NCBI GenBank assembly: GCA_000827265.1
Contig: KN834756.1
Location: 88,431 to 152,430, forward strand
Length of the DNA stretch: 64,000 nucleotides
Origin: Collybiopsis luxurians FD-317 M1
Taxonomy: Eukaryota; Basidiomycota; Agaricomycetes; Agaricales; Omphalotaceae
Direction of reading: 5' to 3'
Under the pieces are notes generated by a model. The model saw nothing but the letters and a program-made list of their open reading frames with translations, did no database searches and had not been told where the DNA came from. The number at the start of each line of letters is the position of its first letter. Within the stretch, counting starts at the first letter, position 1. Shown here one piece after another: positions 44,405-56,953 of this stretch. The translations under genes and the position numbers were made by a program.

Positions 44405-47400
44405 TTTGGAGGTGGATTAGGACTATCAAGGATGCAGACGATGGAGTAAGAGAAGAAGATCAGATAAAACCAAAAAATTTTTCCTTGCGATAATCGATGG
44501 ATAATCACGTGATGACTTTAGCGCAGGTTTCAGTAAACAAGCGCCCAAAAGCTTCGCAGCGGCAAGCTTCGACCATTGCCAGCAATTCTTGCTATCATAT
44601 CCCCGTCCTCCTGGCGGCCACAGGTCGAATTTACCTTTAGTGGGTGCCTTATCTAGAAATATTGCCCCAGGTTTGGCTCTATTATAACCTTAGTTAGTGT
44701 TAGCCTGACCTTCCATCGTGTTGTCCATAGAACTCATTGGGGATAGACCGAACTTCCTTCCATGTAATTGGAGGACCTACAATCCTCCTGACCATTAGTG
44801 AAACTCCGCAAGGTAAATAGATCTCATACGGCACTTGGGAAGCTCCTGAGTGTCGCCACTCTTTGCCGGGACTGCCAGAAACCAAGCATTACTGTTTTTA
44901 CAATTGATATATACATTGTCCCAGCTTCGTCATTAGGCTCAGACTTGCCCAATTGCGATACCACAGCTGAACGCCGCTAGTAAGCTTCTAGATCATTCGC
45001 TCCTCAGCTTCGGTGCAACCCCGTATCGTTGTGATAGGTTGCGATTTGTTGCTCAAATACCGCAGGTTCTCATTCCCTCTGGCATACCCGTGATATTCGG
45101 CCTAAAGAAGTCTATCAAGACGCGCGCTATCTTACACGGTTGCAATCACCTGCAACGCCTACAGAACAAGGCACTGCTACTATTGTCACCGTGAAATACT
45201 TAGCAGAACCAGGACTGATAGATGGAGGACCTCGATACTTGTCGCCCAAATACTTCCTTGGACGCATGCCGGTGGTCATTCATTCAGATCAGATCGGTAA
45301 AGTAGAGCAACTTGGAAGCATCAATCGTTTTAACCCATTTTTACTGCGAGCTGTTAATTTGCCAGATTTCATTCTCATAAGCCTAAAGCTGTGACATTTA
45401 GTATCAAAGCTTCCTTTCCGGTTCCTTGCATAAGCATTCACTTCTTCAACATGATCACGATAGCTACTTCGCTTCAGGTTCATCGAACGGCGTTGAAATC
45501 CAGTTTCCATGTTTGTCTCCTGTAAAATTTCTTTCCCACGGTAGTTAGCAGCCTAGGAATTATGCGTCTCGAGCAATCAAGTGTACGGTAAGTGAGGCTT
45601 CCCATGATTCTCCTTCGATTCGATCTTTGGTCGCTGCAGCTGTGCAGATTTCGGGATCTCGAAGTCGTCGATAACTATCTGGATGCTGAAATCTCGGGGA
45701 GTTCATAAAATATTTAAAGGGACGGCCAAGCTTTTTCCCAAACCTCTGTCAACCAGTACTCACGACTAGATGCTCCACATCTTCTTTTTTCCGCAGGAAC
45801 CAGGGACTCAGCAGCATCGGAAATTACTGCCTGCAACTTCACATAGTAACCGAAGTTCCCAAAATTGAGCTGTCTAGGAAATATTCCATGGTGCTGACGA
45901 CGTGATGTTGAGCCTGCCTACTTGAGGTTGATGGAGACGGAGATTTACTCACATACAGTCCAAATACCTGGGTCAATTTGAGCGGGTAGTCCAGAGACGC
46001 GCTGGACACCATCCATCAGAATCATGCACAAGCTTGGTCTTCTGCTCGATAATGTCTGAAGTTTGCACTGTATAGGTGGCGTCTTCGATGAGTGACGGTA
46101 CGCATACATTCATTCACTTACCCTACATTCCATATTCATTGTTGAGTGTCGAACAGGCCGTCATGAAACGTTACTCTTATAGGTTTTTACCACACGGCGG
46201 ATGTACAGTGGCAGGCGAGGAATCGGAAGGACGTGTGCTTAAGTGGTGCCCGTCATCCTACAGCATAGGTTCCGAATAGATGCGCTCTCGTCAGCGACTT
46301 GAGCTTGGCACTCAAGAGGTGTACAACTTCGTATATACGTCCTATGAGAATCAGCCGTTATTCCGATATTTGCAACCCTAAAACCTTAAGATTGCAGTAA
46401 ATACGATTCCTTCACATCGCTTCAAAGACGTGTCGGAAAACATGCGAACACCAAGACATGGGACTGACACTCTACTGAAGTCCATCAATATATTGCAGCT
46501 TATTCCTTTGTATCCTCTATTCAATATTGTCAGAAACTGCGCTACCCTAGCATCACAAACTGGGTGCTTCTATGCAGAAATTTAAATTTGCAACAAGGAC
46601 CCGGGCCGTGAAGACAAGGCAAATTGTGATGGTGGTTAATTTTTCAGTTTAGGTCCAAGCTAGCTTGAGAGAAAGTCTTGAGTGAGAGCGTTACCAGTTC
46701 AAGGAATTCAAAAAAATTTCGACGAAGAGCTGGACAGTCATACAATTGCATTATCTATTGGTCGATCCCTCCCCTTCCCGGTGCCTCGGTCAGATTACTC
46801 ACACTCGAATTACTTGGTACAATGCTTACCAGCACCATGCATTGAATCTTGAGACCATTCCGAATCATGTCGGGCTCGTTTCTTCGCTCTTCGATTGGGG
46901 CCGGGCGTACAGTGAACTACATACTTCATGTATCAAACACGAGTGTACTAAATGGTTATCTTTCAATTCAGCTGTGAGCTCATCTTGCCTTTGGGGTCCC
47001 ATGGCGTATGGGTCTAACCCGGGATTATCTCTGGAAGCCGGCGTTCAGATCGTTCAATAGCTCTTCTCTTCCTTTCCACCCTCTTTCGTGTTGATAATTA
47101 ATCTTTGTGTCCTCAGTTGTGCTGTACATCGGAAGTGTAGTGACGAAAGATAAGCGCCATCCTTTGCAGGGGACCCTGTAAGTACTTAAACGAGATAAGC
47201 GAACCGTAGCGATGGCGTTGTGGAGTCGCCTGAAGGCGTTGTCTTTGCCGCCGGTGATTCACGTTCAAACACTGCCACTGGACCCATTCATGGCCTTGTT
47301 GAGCTTGCCCCATTCGACTCCCGCGAACATAATGGAGTGAGATTGAATCGAGGATTCAACGAAATCTTGGTTTAATTTGTAGTCGGTCAACCAGTTACTA

Positions 47401-47633
47401 CTCGTTTGTCTCTGCTGAACGACGGAGATTCCGCAGGGGCAGGGATACATGACCTTGACGGCAGCCTTGGAAGAATTTTGGCTTTCATTTACCAGGACGC
47501 CGCCATGACATGACCGACGTGAGTGCAAAAGTCCAAAAGTCACGCGCATTCTCAAGACTCGGGATAGAATTCTTGCAAGGTTCCGGGTAGTAACACGTAC
47601 AAATATCATCTTGTCCCTCACCCCATTTTTGCA
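44405..47633. other. 3.2 kb without a recognisable gene
   Basis: Short ORFs only, such as one near 45140-45394 containing TATIVTVKYLAEPG and another near 46746-47060. None carries a family motif that I can defend. It may contain a decayed gene around 44.95-45.35 kb. Confidence 0.45.
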
Positions 47634-49174
47634 ATGCACTCGCTGTACACGCGAATCTCTAATTTATCTGCCAAGGGCGGTGGGTTTTCAAAATATGTTT
47701 GTCTCCGGAAACTTAATTGACCATCGCAGGTTCCATTAGGAAATTCACGCAGTCGGCTTTTCGCAAAAGTTACGCAGACAGTATCAAGAACCTCCTTATC
47801 AATGAAGATACAAAAGTCATATGTCAAGGATTCACCGGAAAAGCAGTATGCCTCTTGTCTCTGGCCTCGCTTCATTGTTAAGCATTCTGGAAATTTGTAG
47901 GGCACTTTTCATGCCCAAGAAGCTATAGATTATGGCACTAGAATGGTTGGTGGTGTGTCCCCCAAGAAAGCCGGACAAATACATCTGGGACTGCCTGTGT
48001 TTGGGAGTGTGAAAGAGGTGTGTGGACCGAGTACGTACTTGACATCAGTAATTCATGTTTCGACTTCAGGCGGTTAGAGAAACCAGGCCAGACGCTTCCG
48101 TGATTTATGTTCCCCCAGCGATTGCAGCGGATGCCATCCTTGAAGCCATTGAAAATGAAGTCGGTTTGATTGTGTGCGTTGCGGAAGGGATTCCAGAAGC
48201 TGACCAGATCAAGGTCCGGTATGTTCTTCCATACGAATTTGTTCCTTTCCTCTCTGACACCGCCTTGCAACTCATATAGATAATTCACGCGCTGCGAAGT
48301 CAGTCGAAGTCCCGCTTCTTGGGACCCAACTGCCCTGGCAGTATGTCAACTATGTCCCTTTTTTCATGCGCTGGAGTCATAACACTTATATGTTCAGTAA
48401 TTAATCCTAAAGGATGTAAGATTGGTATTCAGCCTGGCCACATTCACAATCCCGGGAAGATAGGTAGGCTTCCTTATGTCTGAGCGTTTTTAGGGACTAA
48501 CTTTCAACTGTAGGTATTGTGTCCCGTTCAGGAACACTATCTTATGAATCGGCTGCACAAATAACCGGCGTGGGATTGGGACAGTCTGTTTGCATTGGCA
48601 TTGGAGGTGATCCTTTCCCCGGCACTCAACATATCGATGCCGTCCAAGTTCTTCTCGGCGATCCCAATACGGAAGGTGGGATCTGACTCTTGAAAATCCG
48701 ACATTCCCTCAAATGACTCTTCTACACTTTGCAGGCATCGTGTTTATCGGGGAAATAGGCGGTTTCATGGAAGAAGAAGCCGCAGAATACATTCTTCAGT
48801 ACAACAAATCTCAACGCAATCCCAAGCCCATCGTCGGTTTTATCGCAGGCCGCACTGCTCCGTCTGGTCGGCGCATGGGCCATGCCGGAGCTCTGATCTC
48901 CGGCGGAAAAGGTGAGAATTGCGGTTCCGACCCAGTGGCGATTGCTGACGCTGCGACTTCAGGAATGGCTTCAGATAAGATTGCTGCACTGTCGCGAGCA
49001 GGAGTCATTATGGTTGACAGTCCGTCTAAAATTGGACCGGAAATGTTGAGGGTGAGTACGCTTTGCGTCGAGACATGGTTATAGTCGTGCCTGTGTTGAA
49101 GCCACGGTATACAGGCAATACAAAGCAAAGTCCACAATGCTTCGAGCTCGGTTCTCCCTTGGAGCGGTGCATAG
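47634..49174 (+). CDS. LSC1: Succinate-CoA ligase alpha subunit, mitochondrial
   Basis: Exons 47634-47679, 47730-47845, 47901-48017, 48070-48213, 48280-48340, 48398-48463, 48514-48675, 48735-48911, 48963-49051 and 49115-49174 give 345 residues. A basic presequence ([21 protein letters not shown]) precedes the CoA-binding domain: [45 protein letters not shown] and GPNCPG. The ligase domain has [27 protein letters not shown] and the active-site histidine in [15 protein letters not shown]. It makes ATP or GTP in the citric acid cycle. The intron 48912-48962 is 51 nt and open, so retention would insert 17 residues after the active site. The part from about 48.99 kb on is duplicated at 54.85 kb. 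Confidence 0.95.
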
Positions 49175-50022
49175 CCATCACAGTAAGTAATGGAAAAGGA
49201 AAGCATTGGATATTTCGTGTTGTATAGAGATAAAGAATTTCACGACGTGACGTGTAAGACAGAAATATACCATTTTTGATCGATTTGAGCAAGTATCTAC
49301 GTGACGAGTTGGGACCATGCCTTGCTCCATCAGATGCCGAGCTAGAAACAAACAGGTACCGAAAACACACAGGCACCGACTTCTCGACGCTACAGCCGCT
49401 ACAAACTCCGGTCCGGGAGGAGGGGCTTTCAACATACTTCCAACATCCTTCTAATCCTTGCTATCATTGACACTCGAAGTTCAGAAAATTCAATTGATTT
49501 CATATCACCGTAATTTCGGTTTGTGGCATGTATTGATTAGAGGCTACATTATACTGAACGTATAGTAAGACTGGTTGCCATGATTTTTCGAGTTATAAGA
49601 TATTCTCGAAATTCCAACGCCGAAACATGGGAAGCGATAGGCCGCAGTGGTGATGAAGATGAAGATTTAAAACGGCCAGCGATATACAGTCAACAAAATG
49701 ACTCGAAGGATGACCGGTATCATTATAAAGAATGAGATAGTAGCGATGTGGACAATATTTGAAGCTAGATGAAAGTTTAAGAGGGACATAAGTAAGTCCT
49801 GGTCTGGCAATATTGAAAGAAGTATCCTGTACGCACCTATACTTGAAGCATATAATTAGGTATTTCAGATAGCGTATGACCGAGGACTCCATGCAAATTA
49901 TAAGGCTGATACAATAAAGAGTCACGAAAAGTTTTTGAGAGAGACCCAGCATTCGAAGATCATGCGAACGTTTGTCAGGTTCGGGCCAGCGAAAAATATG
50001 TGGCGTCACATTCGAAACAAAA
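49175..50022. repeat. Duplicated block A, LSC1 downstream flank
   Basis: Diverged copy at about 54.92-55.91 kb (shared AAGTATCTACGTGACGAGTTGGGACC-type and AAAACGGCCAGCG blocks). No gene of its own. Confidence 0.65.
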
Positions 50023-50166
50023 CTATTTGCATTTGGAGCATGAGGGAATCTGCTTCGGAGGCAACTGGGGGCATGATGAACAACCACCAGGTTTACCGCA
50101 GGAGGATTTGACCGGAATGGAAGTTGCCCCGCATTTTGCGCAGGCATTCTGCTGTATCGTGCACAT
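50023..50166 (-). CDS. Cysteine-rich microprotein, block A (47 residues)
   Basis: ATG at 50164-50166, TAG at 50023-50025. Eight of 47 residues are cysteine, at positions 2, 9, 12, 23, 29, 32, 43 and 46; the CxxC pairs CAKC, CSSC and CSKC suggest metal binding. A homologue in block B (55914-56045) keeps the frame, start, stop and seven of the eight cysteines, and the length differs by exactly four codons. TTGCAG stands directly before the ATG, so the start may lie at the beginning of an exon after a 5' intron. Not a family I recognise; metallothionein-like or zinc-knuckle roles are guesses. Confidence 0.65.
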   Translation of the reverse strand: MCTIQQNACAKCGATSIPVKSSCGKPGGCSSCPQLPPKQIPSCSKCK

Positions 50167-50939
50167 CTGCAATGTAGAATAAGACACCTAGGCCATATTT
50201 CGCTTGGATTTTAAGTCGTTCATATCCCAAAGTATGTGGGGCAAGATACGCGCTGCCTCTTGAATTAATAAGCACTGGAACGCACACAGTCCACTTGCGA
50301 GCAATACTGAAACCGGATCATAACAGGTCAACGAATGTTGACCGTCGCTTTGGCTGAGTCCAGATTAATAGTGCGTAACCATTTTGGGCCATTTTGGGAG
50401 TCCCGAAATCCACGAGTGGGCTCTAAGGAGCGCTCCTAGCGTAGTAAAGAGAACGCACCTGGAACAGTTGGTGCCAACTATCATACCGGTGCGGTCAACG
50501 AGCTAAATGTAGAAATCGCAAGTCGTCCCTGATTCCAGAAAAGGGCAAAAAATGGACGGATTAGTCGAAAGGCCGAGAGAAAACCTCACGCCTCCTTAAG
50601 TTGTTCGATTTGATATGAGTTATTATGTTCGCTAAAGGCTTGTCGAAACTTCAACGTCCGCCATTGGCAACTTACAATGCTATGCGGCCGACGGCCTGCA
50701 TCATGCTCTCACCGGATGTTGAATTTCCGATCAGTAACAGCTTGCCAGTGGACTTGGACCCACTCTCGCGAATGAGTTGTCGGTTTGCTGGAATGTGATG
50801 CTGCAGTAGGTAGGTTTCCGACAACACGATTGTCATGAACTCTCAGTATCAAGAATTTGAAGGATAGGTCTCACTGCAATAACGGATTTCCGCCGCTCTG
50901 GAAAGAAGAAAGTATATTACACGGCATGGTCATTCGCAC
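50167..50939. repeat. Block A spacer
   Basis: Between the microprotein and the pseudokinase remnant. It parallels 56.05-56.95 kb in block B (for example GGAACAGTTGGTGCC near 50461 against GGAACAGTTGGCGCC near 56315). No gene recognised. Confidence 0.55.
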
Positions 50940-51419
50940 ATGCCGGCAGATCACTTGTACGCGTTCTGAAAAAAAAGGACTCTCAAAGCCAAGGGATAAT
51001 CCTTTTCAAGCTTGGAATAATATTAATCTCGGATGAAAAGCAAATCAGGGTGACTTACTACGCAGAAAAAGGATTTTTGCAAGTGAAGAACACTTGAGGT
51101 TTATCGTACGTCTTGGCAAATGCTGCATTAGACTCTCACCGATAAGCCTCACTTAATATTCATACGATACAGATGCGCATTCTTGGAAATTTTACGTCTA
51201 CCTTCGTGGGTGACTCAGGGAAAGAAAAGCTGACCGTTCCTTCCCAGTTTTGGCTTCCTCGAGTACAAGAACCGGATCTGCAAATGTAAAGTGACAGAGC
51301 AGAGAGCAGTTTCCATAGATTTAGACCGAACAATGGATGATGATGATACTACTTGCGAAAGCGATAAAACGTTTGCGGAACCGGACGATGATGTTATAGA
51401 CTCGTCCTACTCGCCGTAG
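50940..51419 (+). pseudogene. Pseudokinase-like gene, deleted copy (block A)
   Basis: Matches the first exon of the gene at 56.95-58.36 kb (AAGAAAAGCTGACCGTTCC; QFWLPRVQEPDLQM) but has stops. It then jumps from about the LQV position straight to the C-terminal SIDLDRT and AEPDDDV segment, ending at 51417-51419. Most of the kinase-like fold, about 0.9 kb, is missing. Confidence 0.8.
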
Positions 51420-53465
51420 TTACACTGCGATGTTTCAATTTGATGGGCATCGAAACGACGCCGGGCCGTACAGCCGGCTGGGACCGAGTCTAATGATGTT
51501 GCTAGGAACAGCGATGATTGGGACTGCATGAACGGTAGAGAGTTGAGGTATCGATAAGGTCGTCAATCATGCTCTGTGCCCGTTTCATCCCTTTTACTGT
51601 TCCTATGATTATCAATGATGATGTATAAATAAGTTTCCTTGCCTTTAGTTTTTGGTTTCTCTCTGGTCTCGGGTGTCTATCAAGAGTGGCGCTTCGATAA
51701 TTTAACTGTGTACTTTTACTCTCTGAACATCCCTGTAGACTTCCCCCATTTCCTCAGGCTGTCAATGTATTTTTCCTGTCATTGTATTTCGACCTATTTA
51801 TCGGCTATAATCCCACGATCAAATCTGCTCTACGCACAGGCTTAAGCATCGGGATCAATGGTATCGACGAAAATGAGCATCAGCTAGGATTATCAATCAA
51901 GGAGCAAGGCTGGGGTAGTCTGACACTTCAGTGTAGTATGTGCTTTATCCCTAGAGTATATCATTTACTAGGGACTTAACGGTTTCTTTCAATTCAGAAC
52001 ATTGAAGTATTTGAACTGACACCTATAAACGCCTACATACCTGGCTGGGCCTGTGTTCCTTTACATCAAATGCCATTTCTGCAACAGCTTTCGACAGCTC
52101 TTGTGATTCCTACTTCAGGGCTACTTCTACGCATTGGACTAATGTCTTATTGACACGTCAGGCCATGGCTTTCCACGAACCAGAACCTTATTCCAGCGAT
52201 TTCCCCGGGTGGTAGACTAGTAATCCTTGGAAATTCGTGCAGTCGAATGCTTCGAGCGGGTAACAAAAGTGTCACTTCACTGCTTCGACAAGGATTTGGG
52301 CGAATAGATTTTGAATAACCTTCGTGTCAATTGATCTGCCGGAAAAAGCCTACAGAGCGGTAAGAGCCAACAGCAGGCCAACAGCGTTACCTGATCTCTC
52401 ATGGGAGTTTCTCTAGGACCATGCGGTTTTGTAGTCGTCGTTGAGTCATTCCTGCGCAAGTAGGCCGGAATGCTCAGCTGAGGCAGCCCTTCAAGCTCTG
52501 AAGGCATGAGGCCCCAGCCACGGCTCAGCATACAGACGCATGCTTGTGGACCTGGAAATCTGAGAAGCAGTTGTAAGACATCCGCTACCTAGTCGTGCAC
52601 GCAAACTTATCTCATCTAGTAACTTCGACGCATATGGGTCATGGCTGAGAATTGTTGAGGGAGAAAATATTGAAGAAAAAATCTTTCTGAGCGGTATGGT
52701 CTACGAGTTTCTGGGTGAGTCCTAGAAATCACCCATGTACCAGTAGTATGTTAAACTGGCTGTTGGGAAATCGGACCTCACCTCGATAATGAATGTTCTA
52801 TCTCCCTATCCAGGGATCTAAGCTATGTAAATTGAATATTACTCCATATAATATATGAGGAAGAAGTCGCATGTGGCTCTTGCTTCCTCCCACGGGAAGA
52901 CAGACGCCACTGCCCTGACGATCGTTAATGATCACCGTCGATCATCCATCAACCATAGCCTACGTACGTGAATTGCGTTCCTCTCTAGTGAGCCTGCTGT
53001 GCATCTATCTATCTATCTATCTATCTTTTTACATTGTGCAAACAGCTAAATTGACAAATTTTGAGATACTTGGGATGGCGTCCTGATTACAAACTACATG
53101 GTGATTATAAGATTGTATCCACGATGAAGGCTGTTTCACGGTAATTTCGACTCTTTTGAGACGATTGATGAAGTGCAGATAAAGATCTTTTTGGCTGTAG
53201 GCATGGACAATAGCCATTGGAGACGAGAACAAAAGAGAAGGAAAGTGTTCTTTCTGATTGCGCAACTCCAACTCTAACCGATATAAAGGTATTCAGTCGC
53301 ACTTTCCTGCGGTGCGGTGGTGAAGAGTTCAAAAAAAAAAAAAATCGGCATAAAAAGAGGCCGTAATAATGTGGGCCCGTTCGCATTTGGTGACGAATGG
53401 CAAAGACATGAAATGAGCTCTCTCGTATCCAATTTTATCTGCTGTGAAGAGAGGCTGTTCTAGCC
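51420..53465. repeat. Block A, downstream decayed part
   Basis: Corresponds to about 58.4-59.95 kb in block B. Recognisable pieces are TCGAATGCTTCGAGCGGGTA near 52243 (59028 in B) and ACAAACTACATGGTGATTAT near 53089 (59690 in B), the latter with stops in the frame that is open in B. An ATCT simple repeat lies at about 53003-53026. No intact gene. Confidence 0.6.
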
Positions 53466-54029
53466 ATGGTCATTGACGAATACAAAGACAGGCGGAACAG
53501 AGAGACCGTGACGCTTTCCGAAAAGACCGACTTCCCCATGGGAAGGAAAGGATGCTACTTTCTAGGAGAGAAGCCACTAATCGGTTCAAAACTTGTTACA
53601 TACGAGACTACCATCACTAGAAGGCATCAAAACTCTAGGGTACGAAACGATGCCGAAGGAGTTGAGAAAATAGAACCCTTTGCACGAGCTGCTGCGTTTT
53701 TCGGAACCTCAGATGTATTACAGCAGGCCGTGAATCACAAATTTGGTCTCAGTAACGATCATGAATTTGGAAGAGTGTCTATAAATACCGTTGGCCATAT
53801 CCTAAGTTATCAACAAAGAGAGTTTTATTTCAAGTCATTCAGAGTCATGCCATCAGAGGCCATGAAGGAGCACAAGATTTATCCTCGAAAATGGCCTTCG
53901 CTTCTATCTTCAGCGAAAAGAAAAGCAAATGAAACGAGAGATGCGATCTGGAGCGGGCGAAGAAACTACTTAGAAGACTGCGAACGTCTCAGTAACGAAC
54001 GGGAAGAATGGGAAAATACCAGCCATTGA
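53466..54029 (+). CDS. Hypothetical protein, 187 residues (block A)
   Basis: An uninterrupted frame from ATG 53466 to TGA 54027-54029. I recognise no family. The block B counterpart (about 59.94-60.25 kb) is broken by stops, and pieces such as RAAAFFGTSDVLQQAVNHKF recur in degenerate form in the repeats at 54.3, 60.1, 60.5, 61.0 and 61.6 kb. It is charged, soluble-looking, without signal peptide or membrane span. It could be a surviving unit of an old repeat or mobile sequence rather than a host gene. Confidence 0.35.
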   Translation: MVIDEYKDRRNRETVTLSEKTDFPMGRKGCYFLGEKPLIGSKLVTYETTITRRHQNSRVRNDAEGVEKIEPFARAAAFFGTSDVLQQAVNHKFGLSNDHEFGRVSINTVGHILSYQQREFYFKSFRVMPSEAMKEHKIYPRKWPSLLSSAKRKANETRDAIWSGRRNYLEDCERLSNEREEWENTSH

Positions 54030-54849
54030 TTTGACAGTCACTCGATCAACGAAGAGGCCGATTCATTAAATCCATTAAAAGAGCTATGTATATCGCCAAA
54101 ACTTCGAAGGAGAAATAAAAGTAATTCTCGTATTGTGCTTCTCGATGATTGATAACCATTCAAACATCGCTACCGTCTCAGAAGTGAGATATCCATTACC
54201 AGCAGTGGTCAGTGCTAGTACCTGTGTTTGCTGAGAAAAGGCATCGAGAAAAACGGTCGAGAAAGCAGTACCCTCTATGCAGTCGCTTGCAAAAAAACCA
54301 GCGCCTCCCCTTCACGGTACTGGAAACCCAACAGAGTTTGACTCACAAATTCGCCTCAGTAGCGAGTGGGAGGAGGTTGATTGAGAAGCTACTTAATATA
54401 TTAGTATTCATTATCAGCGAAATGGCCGATATCGCTACAGGTCATCAAAAGACCCGCGTTATCAGAGCCCCATGTAACAGATATAATCCTCGACGATTTA
54501 TAGCCAGTCGAACCGCCGAGAATGAGATTTTCCAAACAGCACGGCAGTAGACAGCGCTACCTTTCGGAGCCGAGAGCGGTGCAAGGGAAAACCACTGTAG
54601 AGCTGCTATAGCAATGAGACTATCATTCGTAAAATGGTGCCTCAATGGTAGAGGGGACAAATGATTCACAAGAAGTGGAGAAAGTGGCACCTTCTATACA
54701 AGTTGCTGTGTTAATTTTGATGCCTCGGATACGTTTTCACAATGAACCGGAAAAGTGGATCTCAGGAAGATAATATTCCTTACGAAGGTCGTAGTATCTG
54801 TGATGGCGATTACTGAGGTCGTGCTTCCATATGGCTTCAGATGTCATTT
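54030..54849. repeat. Repeat unit related to the 60-62 kb array
   Basis: Contains SLTHKFASVASGRR near 54345 and ATGGCCGATATCGCTACAG near 54422, both recurring in the array at 60-62 kb. It forms the end of block A. No supported gene. Confidence 0.5.
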
Positions 54850-54921
54850 CAGCCATGTCGCGAGCGAGGCTCCATCATGGTTCCAGGGAGTCCTTCCAGT
54901 ATTGGTCCGGAGATGTTGAGG
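54850..54921 (+). pseudogene. LSC1 exon fragment marking the start of block B
   Basis: TGTCGCGAGC at 54857 through ATTGGTCCGGAGATGTTGAGG at 54901-54921 copies the end of the second-last LSC1 exon, followed by the same GTGAGT donor. Nothing of LSC1 upstream of this is present, so the junction of the tandem duplication lies here. Confidence 0.85.
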
Positions 54922-55913
54922 GTGAGTGTCAATTGCATCGGGACATGGTCGTGCAGGAAATGAAAGTTTAGAACCCTTCGTACTCAGTTCATCTTTGGAA
55001 CGATGTATAGCTAGCGCAGCGCAGCAAGTAAAGGAAAGTGAGAGCATCTGAAGGTTTTCGTACTTAGGTGTTGAGGTAATTCGGGCCGTAAATATACAGC
55101 CATATACTTTGATGATGAGCAAGTACCGTTACGATAAGTCAGTACCGTTACGATAAGTCGAGACCTCGCCCAGCTGCTTGCTCCAGCAGAGGCCAAGCAA
55201 GAAACCAAAAGGTACATCAAAAGATCAACGTACTATAGACCACAGCCGCCACGATTGCCGGTCGGGGAAAAGGGGCCAAGTCCCCTTTCAGTATCCTTCC
55301 AGCACCCTCCCAATATCTGCTATCATTGACAACAGAAGTTTAGCAAACTCGATAGATTTCCACAATTTTTTGGATGCTGCATGCATCAAGATGTATTGGC
55401 TGCTCAGTGAGCAGAGAATTAGGGGCTATATTATACGGAAATTGTAACATAGAATATCTAAGTATTAGACCGGCCAAGTAATCTATTTGCTATTTTTTCG
55501 AATTATATGCTGTAAGTAAAATTTTCGCTTTTTTAACACTGGAACATGGAAAGCTATAGGCAACAGTGGTGATGAAGATGGAGCTTCAAAACGGCCAGCG
55601 TCTGTAGACATCAAGTTGACCCAAAGGGTGACAGATATCGTAGGGTGACAAATAGCGTAGTAAGGAAAGAAATAATGTTTAGACTAAGGGGAGCGATAAT
55701 GAGACTAGGTCTGGTTTCGAGGAAGGTATCTGGTACGCACGTATAAAGATCTATAGCCAAATGATACTTGATTGTTCCAGACGGCGTAATGAAATTATGA
55801 AGCTAGTGAAGAATGGAATGGTTGAATGACCCAATGAGCGGCTCAATCATCTGAAGACAATGCAGATGTTTGTCGGAGCACGCGGAGGTATCGGGTACCG
55901 GGTTATTTCAATG
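54922..55913. repeat. Block B, LSC1 downstream flank
   Basis: Diverged copy of 49.05-50.02 kb. A local duplication AGTACCGTTACGATAAGTC occurs twice in a row at 55121-55159. No gene. Confidence 0.65.
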
Positions 55914-56045
55914 CTATTTGCATTTAGGACAAAAGGCCTGCTTTGGAGCCTGCGGTTGATAGGATGAGCAACCTTGACCGCACGGGGTCTTGATGGAAGA
56001 CGCTGACCCGCACTTTGGGCAAATAATCTGTTGTATCGAACACAT
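55914..56045 (-). CDS. Cysteine-rich microprotein, block B (43 residues)
   Basis: ATG at 56043-56045, TAG at 55914-55916. Seven cysteines (CPKC, PCGQGC, FCPKC). Aligned with the block A protein it shows MC(T/S)IQQ, C.KCG, CG....CSS, PKQ and C.KCK identities; one cysteine has become tyrosine and four codons are absent. Flanking non-coding DNA is clearly more diverged, which supports selection on the protein. The frame is open upstream without another ATG-supported start that is shared with block A. Confidence 0.65.
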   Translation of the reverse strand: MCSIQQIICPKCGSASSIKTPCGQGCSSYQPQAPKQAFCPKCK

Positions 56046-56953
56046 CTTGAAGGTGGAATGAGAAACCCAGGCCACATTTCGTTTGGATTTTAAGACAGAT
56101 TTAACGCTCGTACTCAAGTATGTGGGGGGAAGGTGTGCTCTGCCCTTCGAATAAGAAGACACTGGAAAATCCCTATGAACTGAAACCCGGACTGTAACAG
56201 GCCAACTGGATTTTGACCGTTGGCTGCATAAACTACGCGGTAACTATATTTGAGTCCCGATGTCTACGTGTAGGCGCAAGAAAGCGCGCACTGCGTGATA
56301 GAGTGAACATATCTGGAACAGTTGGCGCCAAACATCCTCAATCGTCCTTGTATCCTGAAAAGGACCTTTCAACAAATCCATTCATTTTTTACCGAGATAA
56401 AGTGTTGATTTCGTCCAGGTGCTTTGTTCTATATGGAAAGTGTGCTCGTTAGAGGCGTTATGTAGCTTTAACATCGGAAATCGGAAATCGGCGAAGGCAA
56501 CTGAGACGCGTAACGCGATACACCACGTGATGGCACAAAAATCACTTGAAAATATGTCAGAAATTCGTAGCAATTAAAAGTGCGGGATTTGCATAGGAGG
56601 AACTCTGCGAAACAGTTCTCTTATTGCAGTAAGTTATTTAATACAAGATTAGTCAGGGGTCGTTCTCCTCGAGTCGTGAATTGTTTATTTTCGCTGTGCA
56701 TTTTCGGGTCAGTACGTCAGGTGACGCACCGGGTGACTACGGGACTGATCATGACCTTTATGCGGCGCGTCACCTGCTTACTCTCGCCCGATCTATCATC
56801 TAATCATCTGCTTGGACCCACTCTCCCAGATGGATTGTCAGTTTTGCTCTATTCCCTGGAACGTGGTGGCTGCAGTTAGTAAGTTGCCGATGTCTATATT
56901 GTGAACTGTCACTGTCACGGTATTGAACCATAGATCTCTCCGCGATAACCAGC
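56046..56953. other. Region upstream of the pseudokinase-like gene
   Basis: Probably includes the unplaced 5' exon(s) of the next gene: a stretch reading LGPTLPDGLSVLLYSLERGGCS at about 56810-56880 looks coding and ends before a possible donor. Not certain enough to join. Confidence 0.4.
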
